Counted from the first letter of the stretch, positions 16,661 through 25,759 are shown. The stretch: DNA of 64,000 bases from DYEP01 sp040755615 (GCA_040755615.1 JBFMAL010000007.1:10048-74047), one strand, 5' to 3'. A program made the numbers and translations. Notes: generated by a model not told the origin, from the sequence alone.

Positions 16661-16900
16661 AGCTGCAGTCCACGAACTGAAAGAACTTCTCGACTTTGCC
16701 GCGTTTATGTGAAGCTTCACATAACCGGGGGACATCGAGCGCTTTTTCAAGACGGTTCGGGAACGATTCCTTACCACGATCGGCGAACCAAACTCAATGA
16801 CGACCCCAACCAGGCGTTCTGGCGGTGGCTCAAAGAGGATTACCACCGCTCATCCACTCATCACTGTGCGTGTCGCCGCCGGACAGCTACCACTCCCAGG
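16640..16900 (+). pseudogene. C-terminal fragment of a DDE (IS481-like) transposase
   Basis: Plus strand: VHELKELLDFAAFM, then in the next frame DIERFFKTVRERFLTTIGEP, then one frame over KLNDDPNQAFWRWLKEDYHRSSTHH. IERFF.TVRERF...LN.AFWRWL..DYHRR.H is the distal part of rve-type DDE transposases associated with ExeA ATPases. The catalytic core is absent and the frame breaks twice. Confidence 0.5.
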
Positions 16901-17361
16901 CGAACACTCTCAAACTGGTTTCACACCCCGAGGCTGGGACACGGCGTCCTGAAAAATGGAAACTCGCCGGATCGGTTATGCCTTCCCAACTCATCGGCCA
17001 GAGACAAACTCATCGGGACTACGATGCCCGTGAGGATCGCCGACAACGCACTGGTCAAGAGGTGCAACAACGCTTCCCAGCCTGAACTGCTCATGCTGTC
17101 GTCCCGCGAAGCTCTGAACAGCAAGGGGGCTTGGACGGTGTATAGGGCGTTCTACTCCCTCGCACATTGGCCTTTCATCAAGGAGATCAAGGCCGCTGAC
17201 ATGCGGCCTCGTTCCAAGAATACCAGGCAAGGCTTGCGTACCTGCGGCACAACAGGCGCACGGGCGGGCGCGTAACCCACACGGTTTTACATACAGCTGG
17301 ACCGGCAAATATGCAGGAAAACGCGCCAGCTGGCGCTGTTACACCGGTTGCGTCTGCGGTA
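16901..17361. other. Degenerate stretch, nothing assignable
   Basis: Several short open frames overlap on both strands without ribosome sites or family motifs. A plus-strand piece NALVKRCNNASQPELLMLSSREALNSKGAWTVY has protein-like composition but no recognisable domain. Confidence 0.35.
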
Positions 17362-17690
17362 TCACCGGGAAATGCACCCGGAAGGCTTCCCACAGGCGGG
17401 CGCCACGCACGCTGCGACCATTTCCTCGCTCACCTGGGTCTTGAGGGTCTCTGCAAATGCGAGATGGATGGAGTCAAAGCCCCGAAGACTATGCTTTTCA
17501 GATAGGTCTCCAGCAAGCAAGATGACTGCGTCTGATACCTCCATGGCAAGGTAAGTGCGCCAATCGTTCTGCAGGGCAGCCACGATTTCCCGGTAATCCT
17601 TGTCCTCCATAACACCCTGGCGCATGGCCCGCGCCACCGAAGCGCCCTCAGAAATCCACACCGGTACAGCCGCGCGGTTTCCTACCACGC
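17362..17690 (-). pseudogene. VapC-like PIN-domain toxin remnant
   Basis: The minus frame reads PVWISEGASVARAMRQGVMEDKDYREIVAALQNDWRTYLAMEVSDAVILLAGDLSEKHSLRGFDSIHLAFAETLKTQVSEEMV. ASVARARR.G, DW..Y..MEVSD.VI..AGDL...H.LRGFDSIHLA is the middle-to-C-terminal part of a VapC PIN domain, including the conserved GFDSIHLA Asp. The N-terminal part with the first catalytic Asp is missing, and the end is altered. Preceded by an antitoxin fragment. The toxin should be inactive. Confidence 0.6.
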
Positions 17691-17800
17691 CACGAGAGCT
17701 ACCCCGCGGCTTACCAATTCAAGAACCGCTTGCGGTTCGGCCTCGTCGAGCGGCGCCAACTTGGCGACAGGCATACGACGTTCAGTAATAACCACCTCTC
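17682..17800 (-). pseudogene. Phd/VapB antitoxin C-terminal remnant
   Basis: Minus strand reads EVVITERRMPVAKLAPLDEAEPQAVLELVSRGVALVAW then stop. VVIT.R..PVAKLAPL is the core strand of Phd/YefM antitoxins. It lies directly in front of the PIN remnant, as expected for a phd-vapC pair collapsed by a deletion. Confidence 0.5.
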
Positions 17801-17940
17801 CCCTCGTTTCACGCGCCTCAGATACTGGCTGAAGTGGTTCTTTACGTGTCTCACGCCCGCTTCATGCTGCAACCCCCCACTAGCTACATGGCACCGCAGA
17901 CCGGGCCACGTGTCAAAAAGTCGCGCGGCCTGGTTTCACA

Positions 17941-17969
17941 GGGGCCCTCTTTCACAGAAAGAGGGCCCC
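17941..17969. repeat. Perfect 13-bp hairpin
   Basis: GGGGCCCTCTTTC, loop ACA, GAAAGAGGGCCCC. Perfect arms, very stable, but no T-run on either side. It may be an old terminator or an IS end; it lies about 220 bp beyond the tRNA-Leu terminator. Confidence 0.45.
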
Positions 17970-18157
17970 GTTCGGTCTCACTGATTGCATATCCTCAGCA
18001 GCTTGCTCGCGGCACTTCCCGCCCGGTCTTTTCACGTATACTGTCGCCACCTTGCAGCCCGAACCCTGACAACCATGTGCTTTCGATTGCGGCCGCAACC
18101 GGATGGCTACTTCGCGCCCGTGATCTGTTTGTGATCTATCGGGTGCTTACTGGCATC

Positions 18158-18181
18158 AAAAAAGGCCCTCTCTCTGGGCCT
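18158..18181 (-). terminator. Intrinsic terminator of tRNA-Leu(CAG)
   Basis: On the minus strand AGGCCC-AGAGAGA-GGGCCT is followed by TTTTT. It starts 11 bp beyond the tRNA 3' end. Confidence 0.75.
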
Positions 18182-18191
18182 CAAATAAAAA

Positions 18192-18279
18192 TGGTGCCGA
18201 AGGTGGGATTTGAACCCACACAGGCGTTTCACCTACGGCGCCCTGAACACCGCGTGTCTGCCAGTTCCACCACTTCGGC
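18192..18279 (-). tRNA. tRNA-Leu (anticodon CAG)
   Basis: 88 nt including encoded CCA. Acceptor GCCGAAG pairs with CTTCGGC, discriminator A. The anticodon stem CGGTG/CGCCG encloses loop TTCAGGG, giving anticodon CAG (reads CUG). A long variable arm and the T arm GTGGGTTCAAATCCCAC are present, as in class II tRNAs. A separate promoter and terminator flank it. Confidence 0.92.
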
Positions 18280-18295
18280 TCCACTATCGACCATT

Positions 18296-18325
18296 ATAAT
18301 ACCACATCGACGCGAGCCTTTGCAA
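18296..18325 (-). promoter_or_regulatory. Promoter of tRNA-Leu(CAG)
   Basis: Minus strand TTGCAA (18320-18325), 18-bp spacer, TATTAT (18296-18301). Confidence 0.5.
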
Positions 18326-18328
18326 GAG

Positions 18329-18517
18329 TTATCTCGCCAGCAAAACTAGTAAGAGGTAGATCAAACCTACCACACCTGCGAAGACTAGGAGTATCGGGAA
18401 GAATATCTGGTATGCGGCGATAGTAAACGCGAGAACGTCAGTCCAGCTGAACTGGGTTGGTTCTTCCTCGGATCCCGCATTCTTTGACGACCTGGTTCTA
18501 TAAACGTAATTCCCCAT
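18329..18517 (-). CDS. 62-aa membrane protein
   Basis: ATG at 18517, 3 nt after the stop of the dehydrogenase gene, whose final codons provide AGAGGGG. The polar N-terminus (YRTRSSKNAGSEEEPTQFSW) is followed by a long hydrophobic segment (29-60, AFTIAAYQIFFPILLVFAGVVGLIYLLLVLLAR), enough for one long or two short helices. Family not recognised. Position after the dehydrogenase suggests shared transcription. Confidence 0.55.
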   Translation of the reverse strand: MGNYVYRTRSSKNAGSEEEPTQFSWTDVLAFTIAAYQIFFPILLVFAGVVGLIYLLLVLLAR

Positions 18518-18520
18518 ATA

Positions 18521-19459
18521 TCAGTATCCCCTCTTCTTGTCGACGACGTTAATCAACGGCTCGTTGTTTTTGTATCGCCGCAAGTTTTCGTAGAACACTT
18601 CCATCGCCTCTTCCATGTATCCTTCAAATACGCCCGCCACATGGGGAGTAATGAGCACGTTTTGAAGCTGCCACAGCGGCGAGTCAGACGGCAGAGGCTC
18701 GGTGGCAAACACGTCAAGGCAGGCACCGCGTATCTGCCCGGATCTTAGTGCCCAAAGCAATGCCTCCTGCTCCACAACGTTTCCTCTCGCGATATTAACG
18801 AGGAGGGCGTCTGGCTTCATGAGGGCAAGTTCATCCCTGCCAATATACCCTTTGGTCTCCCCGGTCAGCGGAAGACAGATCACTACGTAATCTGCTGATG
18901 GCAGGAAGTGGGACATCTCATCAGGACCATATACCCTATCGGCGTACTCTATTGGCCTCGGGGTTCTCACAGTGCCCACGACGCGCATTTCAAAGGCTCT
19001 GGCTATTTTCGCTACCTGGCTCCCGATACTGCCCAGCCCCAGCACAGCCATAGTCTTGTTCCAGAGCATACGGGACTGCTCTCGCTCCCACCTGGCCGCT
19101 TCCTTGGACAGCACATACTTGACTATGTGCTTTTCGAAGCTGAGAATCATTGCGAATACGTGCTCTGCAATGGCGCGCGCGTGCATGCCGCGTGTGTTCG
19201 TCAGTGTGATATCACTTTCAACCAGCTCAGGGAAGAGGAGCCTGTCCACGCCCGCACTGGTGACCTGGATCCACCTGAGATCCTTTGCTGCTTTCAGAAA
19301 CCGGGCATCAAAGCGTCCCCCGAAAAGGATTTCTGTACCTTCCGCGTGCTCAGGCATTCTCTCGCGGTCACGTTCGATATGTATGCCGGCACCCGGGCAA
19401 ATATGCAGTATCTTGTTCTTCTGTTCTTCGGTCAGCTCATGTGTAGAGAGGATCTTCAC
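18521..19459 (-). CDS. D-2-hydroxyacid dehydrogenase
   Basis: 312 aa, GTG start with GGTGGCGG upstream. An NAD(P)-dependent oxidoreductase acting on 2-oxo/2-hydroxy acids. NAD-binding GLGSIGSQVAKIARAF sits at about 143-158 within a split Rossmann domain. Catalytic residues are visible as the Arg in LVNIARGNVV, the Glu in the DVFATEPLP region and the His in LITPHVAG. The exact substrate (glycerate, hydroxypyruvate, lactate) cannot be read from sequence. It follows the lytic transglycosylase by 10 bp on the same strand. Confidence 0.88.
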   Translation of the reverse strand: MKILSTHELTEEQKNKILHICPGAGIHIERDRERMPEHAEGTEILFGGRFDARFLKAAKDLRWIQVTSAGVDRLLFPELVESDITLTNTRGMHARAIAEHVFAMILSFEKHIVKYVLSKEAARWEREQSRMLWNKTMAVLGLGSIGSQVAKIARAFEMRVVGTVRTPRPIEYADRVYGPDEMSHFLPSADYVVICLPLTGETKGYIGRDELALMKPDALLVNIARGNVVEQEALLWALRSGQIRGACLDVFATEPLPSDSPLWQLQNVLITPHVAGVFEGYMEEAMEVFYENLRRYKNNEPLINVVDKKRGY

Positions 19460-19469
19460 TTTCCGCCAC

Positions 19470-20024
19470 CTACCCTCTCCCTAAGTTATAAAGCAAAAGA
19501 TACATCCTGTAATTCCTTTTTACTTTCTGTACGAACTCCCGCGTCTCCTTCAAGGGGATCCAGTCGACCCCCGTGCTGTCTTTACACTCGGCGAGCCATC
19601 TCTTCACACGTGTCCGGCCCCCGTTATAAGCGGCGAGCGCGTGGTCGATGTTGCCGTCGAACTCCTCCACGAGAAAACGCAAATACCATGTGCCGATGGT
19701 GATGTTTACCTCGGGTTCAAGCAGCAATTCGGCATAAAACGGGCTGACAGGCACCTCAGAAGCCACCCAGCGCGCTGTCTCCGGCATGACCTGCATAAGA
19801 CCCATGGCGCCCTTCGGTGACACTACGTCATGTCTGAAACGACTTTCCACGTTTATCACCGCGGCGACAAGCATGGGATCAATACCGTTGGCATTGCCCT
19901 GGGCAACGATGGCGTGGGAGTACTTGAGCGGGTAGAGCCACCTGAGCACAGCAATGAATAAAAAAAGACCAGAAAGCAGGCACAATACAAGAAAAGCGGC
20001 TGCGATCCTGAATATGCGGTTCAA
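19470..20024 (-). CDS. Membrane-anchored lytic transglycosylase (SLT domain)
   Basis: About 184 aa. The frame is open from a GTG at 20057, but a TTG at 20024 overlaps the coaE stop (TTGA) and follows GGAGGG by 5 nt, so translational coupling from coaE is likely. N-terminal membrane anchor (about 5-28), then an SLT domain: AIVAQGNANGIDPMLVAAVINVESRF with the catalytic Glu in NVESRF, GAMGLMQVMPETA, and HALAAYNGG. It cleaves peptidoglycan glycan strands at the outer face. Similar proteins are found next to coaE and polA in Clostridia and may serve cell division or spore cortex work. Confidence 0.88.
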   Translation of the reverse strand: MNRIFRIAAAFLVLCLLSGLFLFIAVLRWLYPLKYSHAIVAQGNANGIDPMLVAAVINVESRFRHDVVSPKGAMGLMQVMPETARWVASEVPVSPFYAELLLEPEVNITIGTWYLRFLVEEFDGNIDHALAAYNGGRTRVKRWLAECKDSTGVDWIPLKETREFVQKVKRNYRMYLLLYNLGRG

Positions 20025-20641
20025 ACGAAACCCTCCGATGACTCGATCTCTCTCCACAACGCCCTGACCTGTTTCTCAGTATCCTCTCTGGTACCCGAGT
20101 TGTCAATTACCACATCCGCGTACTTTTTCTTTTCATCAAGAGGCATCTGCGCAGAAAGCCGCAAAGTGGCTTCTTTCATACTGTATCTGTCGCGCTCCAG
20201 AAGTCGCCTGATCTGGGTGTCGGAGTCAACCCATACCAGCCACACTGTGTCGACCATGTGCGTAAGACCTGCCTCGATAAGAAGCGGCACGTCTACGACA
20301 ACAACCTTTTCTCCCCGTTCGCGTGCTGCCCGGATAAGCTCAGAGACCATCGCAACAACCCTGGGGTGAACAATCCGGTTGAGCAGGGAAAGCTTGTCCG
20401 GATCAGCAAAAGCAATGGAAGCAAGACGCTTCCGATCCACGTCGCCATGGGGAGTCAGGATATGGTCGCCAAAAGCGCGTACGAGCTCGGCAAACCCTGC
20501 AGTCCCAGGTGCGATTGCGTCTTTGGCCAGCTCGTCTGCGTCAATGACGTACGCACCCAGTGATGCCAGCATCTTCGAGACGGTGCTTTTTCCGCTCGCA
20601 ATTCCCCCGGTTAACCCGATAACGATCAAATCGACAAACAC
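20021..20641 (-). CDS. coaE: Dephospho-CoA kinase
   Basis: 206 aa, normal length. It phosphorylates dephospho-CoA in the last step of coenzyme A synthesis. P-loop GLTGGIASGKST (9-20), then YVIDADELAKD (substrate Asp), RIVHPRV and VVVDVPLLIEAGL (Walker B-like), then the lid RLLERDR. Start GTG at 20641 with GAAAGG close upstream. Gene order polA-...-ytaF-coaE-SLT is typical of Bacillota and supports the call. Confidence 0.93.
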   Translation of the reverse strand: MFVDLIVIGLTGGIASGKSTVSKMLASLGAYVIDADELAKDAIAPGTAGFAELVRAFGDHILTPHGDVDRKRLASIAFADPDKLSLLNRIVHPRVVAMVSELIRAARERGEKVVVVDVPLLIEAGLTHMVDTVWLVWVDSDTQIRRLLERDRYSMKEATLRLSAQMPLDEKKKYADVVIDNSGTREDTEKQVRALWREIESSEGFV

Positions 20642-20645
20642 CCTT

Positions 20646-21278
20646 TCACAGAGCAGCTATTCTGAGTACCGCCAGCGCAAGAAGAATGAACCCAGGTACC
20701 ATCCTGAACGTTCCGAGCACCCTACCGCTGAGCGCTTGGCCGGTGAGCTCCCCTACTCTAACGAGCAGCATCTGTCCGATTCCCACAGTCGCCGGGACCA
20801 GCACCAGGTGCGCACCGGTCAATCCCGCACCCAGGCCCGCCCCCATCGCATCTAGCGCCAGCGCGATCCCCAGGAAGAATGCTTCACCAGGGCTTATGGT
20901 ACCTGAAGCATCCGAATCCGCCGCGACGGGTTCGCGCAGTATTTGCACGACCACGCCGAGTGCAGCGAGCCTGAGGCGAAGCAGCGTTTCCTGCCTTTGC
21001 ACCGCGTGCCTCTTTGCCAGGGCTTCTTTGATGCTCCATAAGCCAACCAGCACCAGTATGGCGGCGCCTGCCAGCGCGCTGACGCGCGCACCGGCGACCC
21101 TGCAAATCAGTTCGCCAGCGGTCATAGTTGCGAGCACCCCGGCGGCCGAGACTGAGTTAATTACTAAAAGTGAAACAAGCGGGATTCTTATGTGGCGCAT
21201 ACCGTAGGTGGCCCCTACGACAAAACCGTCCATGCTCACCGCCAGTGCGAGCATGAACTCAGGTAGCAGTTGCAACAT
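20646..21278 (-). CDS. ytaF: YtaF sporulation membrane protein
   Basis: About 211 aa (start ATG 21278; an upstream TTG at 21290 is possible). Six hydrophobic segments in two halves with repeated acidic motifs: LALAVSMDGFVVGATYGMR in the first half and LGIALALDAMGAGLGAGL in the second, the MntP/YtaF fold. YtaF is a sporulation-associated member of the manganese-efflux superfamily. It is next to coaE, as in Bacillus. A central soluble loop (about 95-140) is less conserved. Confidence 0.88.
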   Translation of the reverse strand: MLQLLPEFMLALAVSMDGFVVGATYGMRHIRIPLVSLLVINSVSAAGVLATMTAGELICRVAGARVSALAGAAILVLVGLWSIKEALAKRHAVQRQETLLRLRLAALGVVVQILREPVAADSDASGTISPGEAFFLGIALALDAMGAGLGAGLTGAHLVLVPATVGIGQMLLVRVGELTGQALSGRVLGTFRMVPGFILLALAVLRIAAL

Positions 21279-21358
21279 CCTCGCCCCCAAACCTGGATTG
21301 ACGATAACAATGTATTGGGAGCGAGGACGATAGGTGCCTGTCCGCTGGAAGCGCCACC

Positions 21359-22954
21359 TCAGTCAGCGGGTTCTCCTATGGAATATGTGACTTGGGCCTG
21401 CGAAGTAAGCCCGGCTGATGTGACACCGAGACCTCTGAGTTCGGGTACAACCAGATAGTAAAGGGCTCCGTGGTAGACCGGAATCCATGGCGTATCTGAC
21501 AGCACCAGAGCCTCCGCCTGCCTGTAGAGCTCTTTACGCACCGCAAGATCCGCCTCCCTTTCCGCGCGTTCAATCAGTTTATCCACTTCAGCGTTGACAT
21601 AGCGCAGCTCGTTAAACGGGCTCTTTGAGTGAAATGGCATCGCGACAAAAGCGTGCGGGTCGTGATAATCCCCTTCCCAGCCGAGGGAGAAGGCATGCAT
21701 CTGCCTATCGTAGAGCCGCGACAGGAAATCGGACCACTCCAGCGACTCAAGTCTTATGGAAAGACCAAGGTTTTCCGAGAAGCTCCTGGCGTAGTACTCC
21801 CCAAGCAACTGCCCGACGGGAGCATCGGGGATGCAGATTACCAGTTCAGGCATTTCCTCGGGTTTGTATCCCGCGCTGTCCAGCAGCCGCCTGGCCTCTT
21901 CCGGGTCGAAGCGTATCGCATCGTTCTCAGCTGGTCCTCCGATTCCCGGCGGGACGTAGCCTCGGGCGGGAATGCGGGTACCCTTCCAGACCTCCTTCAC
22001 TAGGGTCTCCCTATCCAGCGCGAGCGCCATCGCCCTTCGTACCAGAGGGTCAGCAAACGGCTCATACGCGCCGCCGTTGAGCCCGATGTAGAACACAGTG
22101 GGCCCGGCCACCTCAAGCAGCTGGCCTCTTAGTTCCTCCCTGTCCCGTACCCACGGCACGAGCGACGGGGTCACATCTATCACCTGGAAAAACCCTTCCA
22201 TGTACCTTGTTGCGAGCTCTATCTGATCCTCGTTGTAGTAAACCTCAAGTCTTTCGATCTCCGGGGGGCCCGGTAGGTAACCGGGAAATGCGGCAAAGCC
22301 TACCCTGCCGCTTTTCTCCCAAGCCAGGAACGAAAACGGCCCTGACCCGACAGGACGTTCCGGGTCTACGGTCTCGGGGACGATGTACGCCACCGGCTCT
22401 GCCAGTTTGGAAAGGAAATGCGCCCTGGGACCGTAAAGAGTGATGCTGATCGTTCTTGCGTCCAACACCTTGATACCCGCCACGCTCTGCACCCGACCCT
22501 GGAGGCTCTCTCTTGAGCCTACGATGTCGCTCAGGTATTTCATGGCGTCTGGCGCCCCTGTGTCTTTAAGGAGCGCCCTCGTCAGGCTTCGTTCCACATC
22601 CTTTGCAGTCAAAGGCGTGCCATCATGAAAAGTGAGGCCCTCACGAAGCACAAACGTGTATACCTGGCCATCCTGGGATACATTCCATGATTCAGCCAGT
22701 TCGGGCACGGGGTAACCTTCAGCGCCTATGGAAACAAGCCCCGAGTAAAGGTTATGCACAGCAAACCTCTCTGCCGAAGTGACAGCATATACCGGGTCCA
22801 GCGTGTTGATGCGCTCTGTTAAACCCACCCGCAGAACACCGGTATCAAGCCGGGAAATCCGCGCCACCTCCCCCGTGGTGCCTGAGGGAGCGCGGATGCA
22901 ACCAGAAAGACCGACGGCTAAAAGCACGACAACAGCTAAGCAGACTCTCCTCAA
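21359..22954 (-). CDS. Oligopeptide/nickel-type solute-binding lipoprotein (SBP family 5)
   Basis: 531 aa. A TTG at 22954 overlaps the polA stop and follows GGAG. Lipoprotein signal with lipobox LSGC (16-19), then the family 5 binding-protein pattern: LRVGLTERINTLDPVYAVTSAER, AESWNVSQDGQVYTFVLREGLTFHDGTPLTAKDVERSL (the family signature), and a C-terminal YRQAEALVLSDTPWIPVYHG. It captures peptides or similar ligands outside the membrane for a Dpp/Opp-type ABC importer. No permease or ATPase genes adjoin it, so it must work with a transporter encoded elsewhere. Confidence 0.88.
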   Translation of the reverse strand: MRRVCLAVVVLLAVGLSGCIRAPSGTTGEVARISRLDTGVLRVGLTERINTLDPVYAVTSAERFAVHNLYSGLVSIGAEGYPVPELAESWNVSQDGQVYTFVLREGLTFHDGTPLTAKDVERSLTRALLKDTGAPDAMKYLSDIVGSRESLQGRVQSVAGIKVLDARTISITLYGPRAHFLSKLAEPVAYIVPETVDPERPVGSGPFSFLAWEKSGRVGFAAFPGYLPGPPEIERLEVYYNEDQIELATRYMEGFFQVIDVTPSLVPWVRDREELRGQLLEVAGPTVFYIGLNGGAYEPFADPLVRRAMALALDRETLVKEVWKGTRIPARGYVPPGIGGPAENDAIRFDPEEARRLLDSAGYKPEEMPELVICIPDAPVGQLLGEYYARSFSENLGLSIRLESLEWSDFLSRLYDRQMHAFSLGWEGDYHDPHAFVAMPFHSKSPFNELRYVNAEVDKLIERAEREADLAVRKELYRQAEALVLSDTPWIPVYHGALYYLVVPELRGLGVTSAGLTSQAQVTYSIGEPAD

Positions 22955-25614
22955 TGCAGCTCCTCCATATCATACCAATTGGGCCCGACCTTCAGATCCG
23001 CGCGGAGGGGTACTGCCAGTTCTGCCACCCCTTCCATTTCTGTGCGTACGAGGTCTGCGACGGTGGTCAGCTCGTCAGGCGGTAGCTCAAAGATCAACTC
23101 GTCATGCACCTGGAGCACCATGCGGGCCCGCAAGCCCTCTTCCTTTATCCTCCGGTAAATCCTCACCATCGCCATCTTGATTATATCAGCAGCGGTCCCC
23201 TGTATGGGCGTGTTCATAGCGGTTCTCTCAGCAAACCTCCTCACCGCGATATTCCCCGCGTGAAGGTCGGGCAACGGCCTTCTCCGTCCAAACAGGGTGG
23301 TGACGTAGCCGTCTCGGCGGGCCTGGCTGACCACGTTATCAATATATTGCTTCACGCCGCAGTAGCGAGCGAAGTAGTTTTCGATATACTGCCTTGCCTC
23401 CTCCCGGGGCACGCCCAGATCACGCGAAAGTCCAAAATCACTGATCCCGTATACTATACCAAAGTTCACCGCCTTAGCCCTGCGCCTCATCTCGCGGGTC
23501 ACTTGTTCCATGCTCACGCCGAACACCTCGGAAGCGGTCCTTGTGTGAATATCTTCATTGTTCAAAAAGGAATCTACCAGCGTAGCATCGCCCGAGATGT
23601 GTGCCAGCACGCGCAGTTCGATCTGGGAGTAGTCCGCAGCCAGGAGAAGCAACCCGCGACTGGCCCGGAATACTTTCCTGATCCGCCTGCCTAGTTCGGT
23701 CCTGATCGGTATGTTCTGCAGGTTAGGTTCAGAACTGGATATCCTCCCGGTGGAGGTCACTGTCTGATTGAAAGTGCTGTGTATGCGGCCTGTAGCGGGG
23801 TTTATCACCGCAGTCAGACCTTCCACGTAGGTGCCCAGGAGCTTGAGCACCTGCCGGTACTCGAGTATATCCCTGCAGATCTCGTGGTGCTCGGCCAGCT
23901 GCTCGAGCACCTCGGCGTCCGTTGACGGGCCTGTCTTCGTCTTCTTGACTACGGGCAAGCGAAGCCTGGTAAACAGCACCTCGGCAAGTTGTTTCGGAGA
24001 GTTGATGTTGAACTCGCCGCCTGCGAGCGTATGGATACGCGCGGCGAGGCGATGAGCAACTGCCCTGAGCTCCTTGCCGATCTCGCGAAGCCCGTCGGGG
24101 TCCACCTCCACGCCGGTGATCTCCATCTCTGCAAGCACCCGGCACAGCGGCATCTCAACCTCCCGGAAGAGCCCGGCAAGACCCATATCCTCAAGCCGCC
24201 GGGTGAGCACAGGAAGCAGCCTGGCCACCGCGTGAACCCTGCTTCCGAGGTATGTGTTCAGCACGTCATCTTTGATACGGGAAAACGGTACCGCCGCCTT
24301 CCCCGTGCCGAGGATGTCCTCCGGCTCCGGAACGGAAAACTCCAGCATTTCCCTGGCCAGGTCAGCCAGCCTGTATCTGTTTCTTGTGGGATCGAGCAGG
24401 TATGCAGCAATGATGGGGTCAAACTGGATGTCCCCGGGATCAAGGCCCAGGGATATAAGGTAACGTAGCACGTCCTTGCAGGTCCAGATATTTCTTGAAA
24501 CCTCAGCCCTGAAAGCGGGACTTAATTGGTCGATCAGGGAAGCTGCCTCGTTTAATACTCCCTTGCCGCAAAAACGGGCCACGTACGTACGCGGGCCTAC
24601 GGACATTGCCAACCCCGCAGGTTCACCGCCCTCCAACTCAAGAAGCAATGCGAACGCTCCCTCAGCCTTGAGCCGCTCAAGCAGCGCGGGGACGTCGGAC
24701 GTCTCAATCTTCCTGACCTCCACCTGTTCTGCGGGGGCAACGCTATCCACGGGAAGAGACTCCAACCTCCCCAGCAGGCTATAGAACTCAAGGTCCTTGA
24801 GCAGTCCAACAAGCCGAGGCGTGTCAGGTATGTTCATAGTACACGCGGTGACCTCCAGCTCAAGCGGAACATCCACTGATATTGCAGCGAGTCTCCGGCT
24901 GAGCTGTGCACTCTCCCAGTGTTCCTTCAGCAGTTGCCTGACCCGTTCTGGGGATATCTCGTCGATATGTGCCCGAATTCCTTCAAGCGACCCGTAATCC
25001 TTTATGAGGCGCAACGCCGTCTTTTCCCCAATACCCGGCACACCAGGGATATTGTCCGACTGGTCCCCCATCAATGCCTTAACGTCCACCAGTTGAGCAG
25101 GACTTACCCCATATTCCGCTCGCACGGCGTCCTCGTCGAACTTTTTTACCTCCGAGATGCCCTTCTTCGTCAGCACAGCGAGCACCTTGCCGGATACCAG
25201 CTGCAGCACGTCCCGGTCACCGGTGAACAGCACCGCCTGCACGCCCTGATCCCCGGCCATCTTCGCCATTGTACCCACCACATCATCCGCCTCGAACCCC
25301 TCCACCTCGACAATGGGAATCCCCATGGCAGAAAGCACGTCTTTTAGAACGGGCATCTGTACCCGGAGCTCCTCGGGCATTGCTTTTCTGTGCGCCTTGT
25401 AGAGATCAAACTCTCGGTGCCTGAACGTGGGAGCGCTCTTATCAAATGCACACGCGACGTAGTCCGGCTGCTCAGTATCAAGCACTCGAAAAAGCATTGT
25501 CAGGAACCCGTAGATGGCGCCTGTTCTCCTGCCGTCGCTCGTTGTGAGAGAAGGCAGCGCATAAAAGGCGCGGTTTGCCAGACTGTTACCGTCGATGAGC
25601 ACGATTTTCTTCAC
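22951..25614 (-). CDS. polA: DNA polymerase I
   Basis: 887 aa from a GTG at 25614, 6 nt after GGGGAGGAG. The N-terminal 5' nuclease domain (KIVLIDGNSLANRAFYAL, FEADDVVGT, ALMGDQSDNIPGVPGIGEKTA) covers about 1-290. The middle domain keeps the 3'-5' exonuclease fold but has FALLLELEGG where active enzymes carry the DxE pair, so proofreading is probably absent, as in Bacillus-type Pol I. The polymerase domain has motif A LAADYSQIELRVLAH, motif B RRRAKAVNFGIVYG and motif C QVHDEL. It fills gaps in repair and lagging-strand synthesis. First gene of the run polA-SBP-ytaF-coaE-SLT. Confidence 0.96.
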   Translation of the reverse strand: MKKIVLIDGNSLANRAFYALPSLTTSDGRRTGAIYGFLTMLFRVLDTEQPDYVACAFDKSAPTFRHREFDLYKAHRKAMPEELRVQMPVLKDVLSAMGIPIVEVEGFEADDVVGTMAKMAGDQGVQAVLFTGDRDVLQLVSGKVLAVLTKKGISEVKKFDEDAVRAEYGVSPAQLVDVKALMGDQSDNIPGVPGIGEKTALRLIKDYGSLEGIRAHIDEISPERVRQLLKEHWESAQLSRRLAAISVDVPLELEVTACTMNIPDTPRLVGLLKDLEFYSLLGRLESLPVDSVAPAEQVEVRKIETSDVPALLERLKAEGAFALLLELEGGEPAGLAMSVGPRTYVARFCGKGVLNEAASLIDQLSPAFRAEVSRNIWTCKDVLRYLISLGLDPGDIQFDPIIAAYLLDPTRNRYRLADLAREMLEFSVPEPEDILGTGKAAVPFSRIKDDVLNTYLGSRVHAVARLLPVLTRRLEDMGLAGLFREVEMPLCRVLAEMEITGVEVDPDGLREIGKELRAVAHRLAARIHTLAGGEFNINSPKQLAEVLFTRLRLPVVKKTKTGPSTDAEVLEQLAEHHEICRDILEYRQVLKLLGTYVEGLTAVINPATGRIHSTFNQTVTSTGRISSSEPNLQNIPIRTELGRRIRKVFRASRGLLLLAADYSQIELRVLAHISGDATLVDSFLNNEDIHTRTASEVFGVSMEQVTREMRRRAKAVNFGIVYGISDFGLSRDLGVPREEARQYIENYFARYCGVKQYIDNVVSQARRDGYVTTLFGRRRPLPDLHAGNIAVRRFAERTAMNTPIQGTAADIIKMAMVRIYRRIKEEGLRARMVLQVHDELIFELPPDELTTVADLVRTEMEGVAELAVPLRADLKVGPNWYDMEELH

Positions 25615-25734
25615 CGATAGCTCCTCCCCGAGCATACTATGTTCACTTTGATTTAACTGGATACCTTCTGGGAAATGAGCCCAATGTCCTGCTTTGCAAG
25701 GGACATACAGCGCCAGTCTTCATCTGCCTCCACG

Positions 25735-25759
25735 AAAAAAGGGCCGGTTCATCCGGCCC
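25735..25759 (-). terminator. Intrinsic terminator of the sigma/anti-sigma operon
   Basis: Minus strand GGGCCGG-ATGAA-CCGGCCC followed by TTTTTT; 23 bp after the anti-sigma gene stop. Confidence 0.85.

Noticed and set aside
18192..18279. tRNA-Leu(CAG) 3' end as a phage or island attachment site
   Set aside because: No second copy of the tRNA 3' segment was found in the flanking graveyard, so no att pair can be shown.
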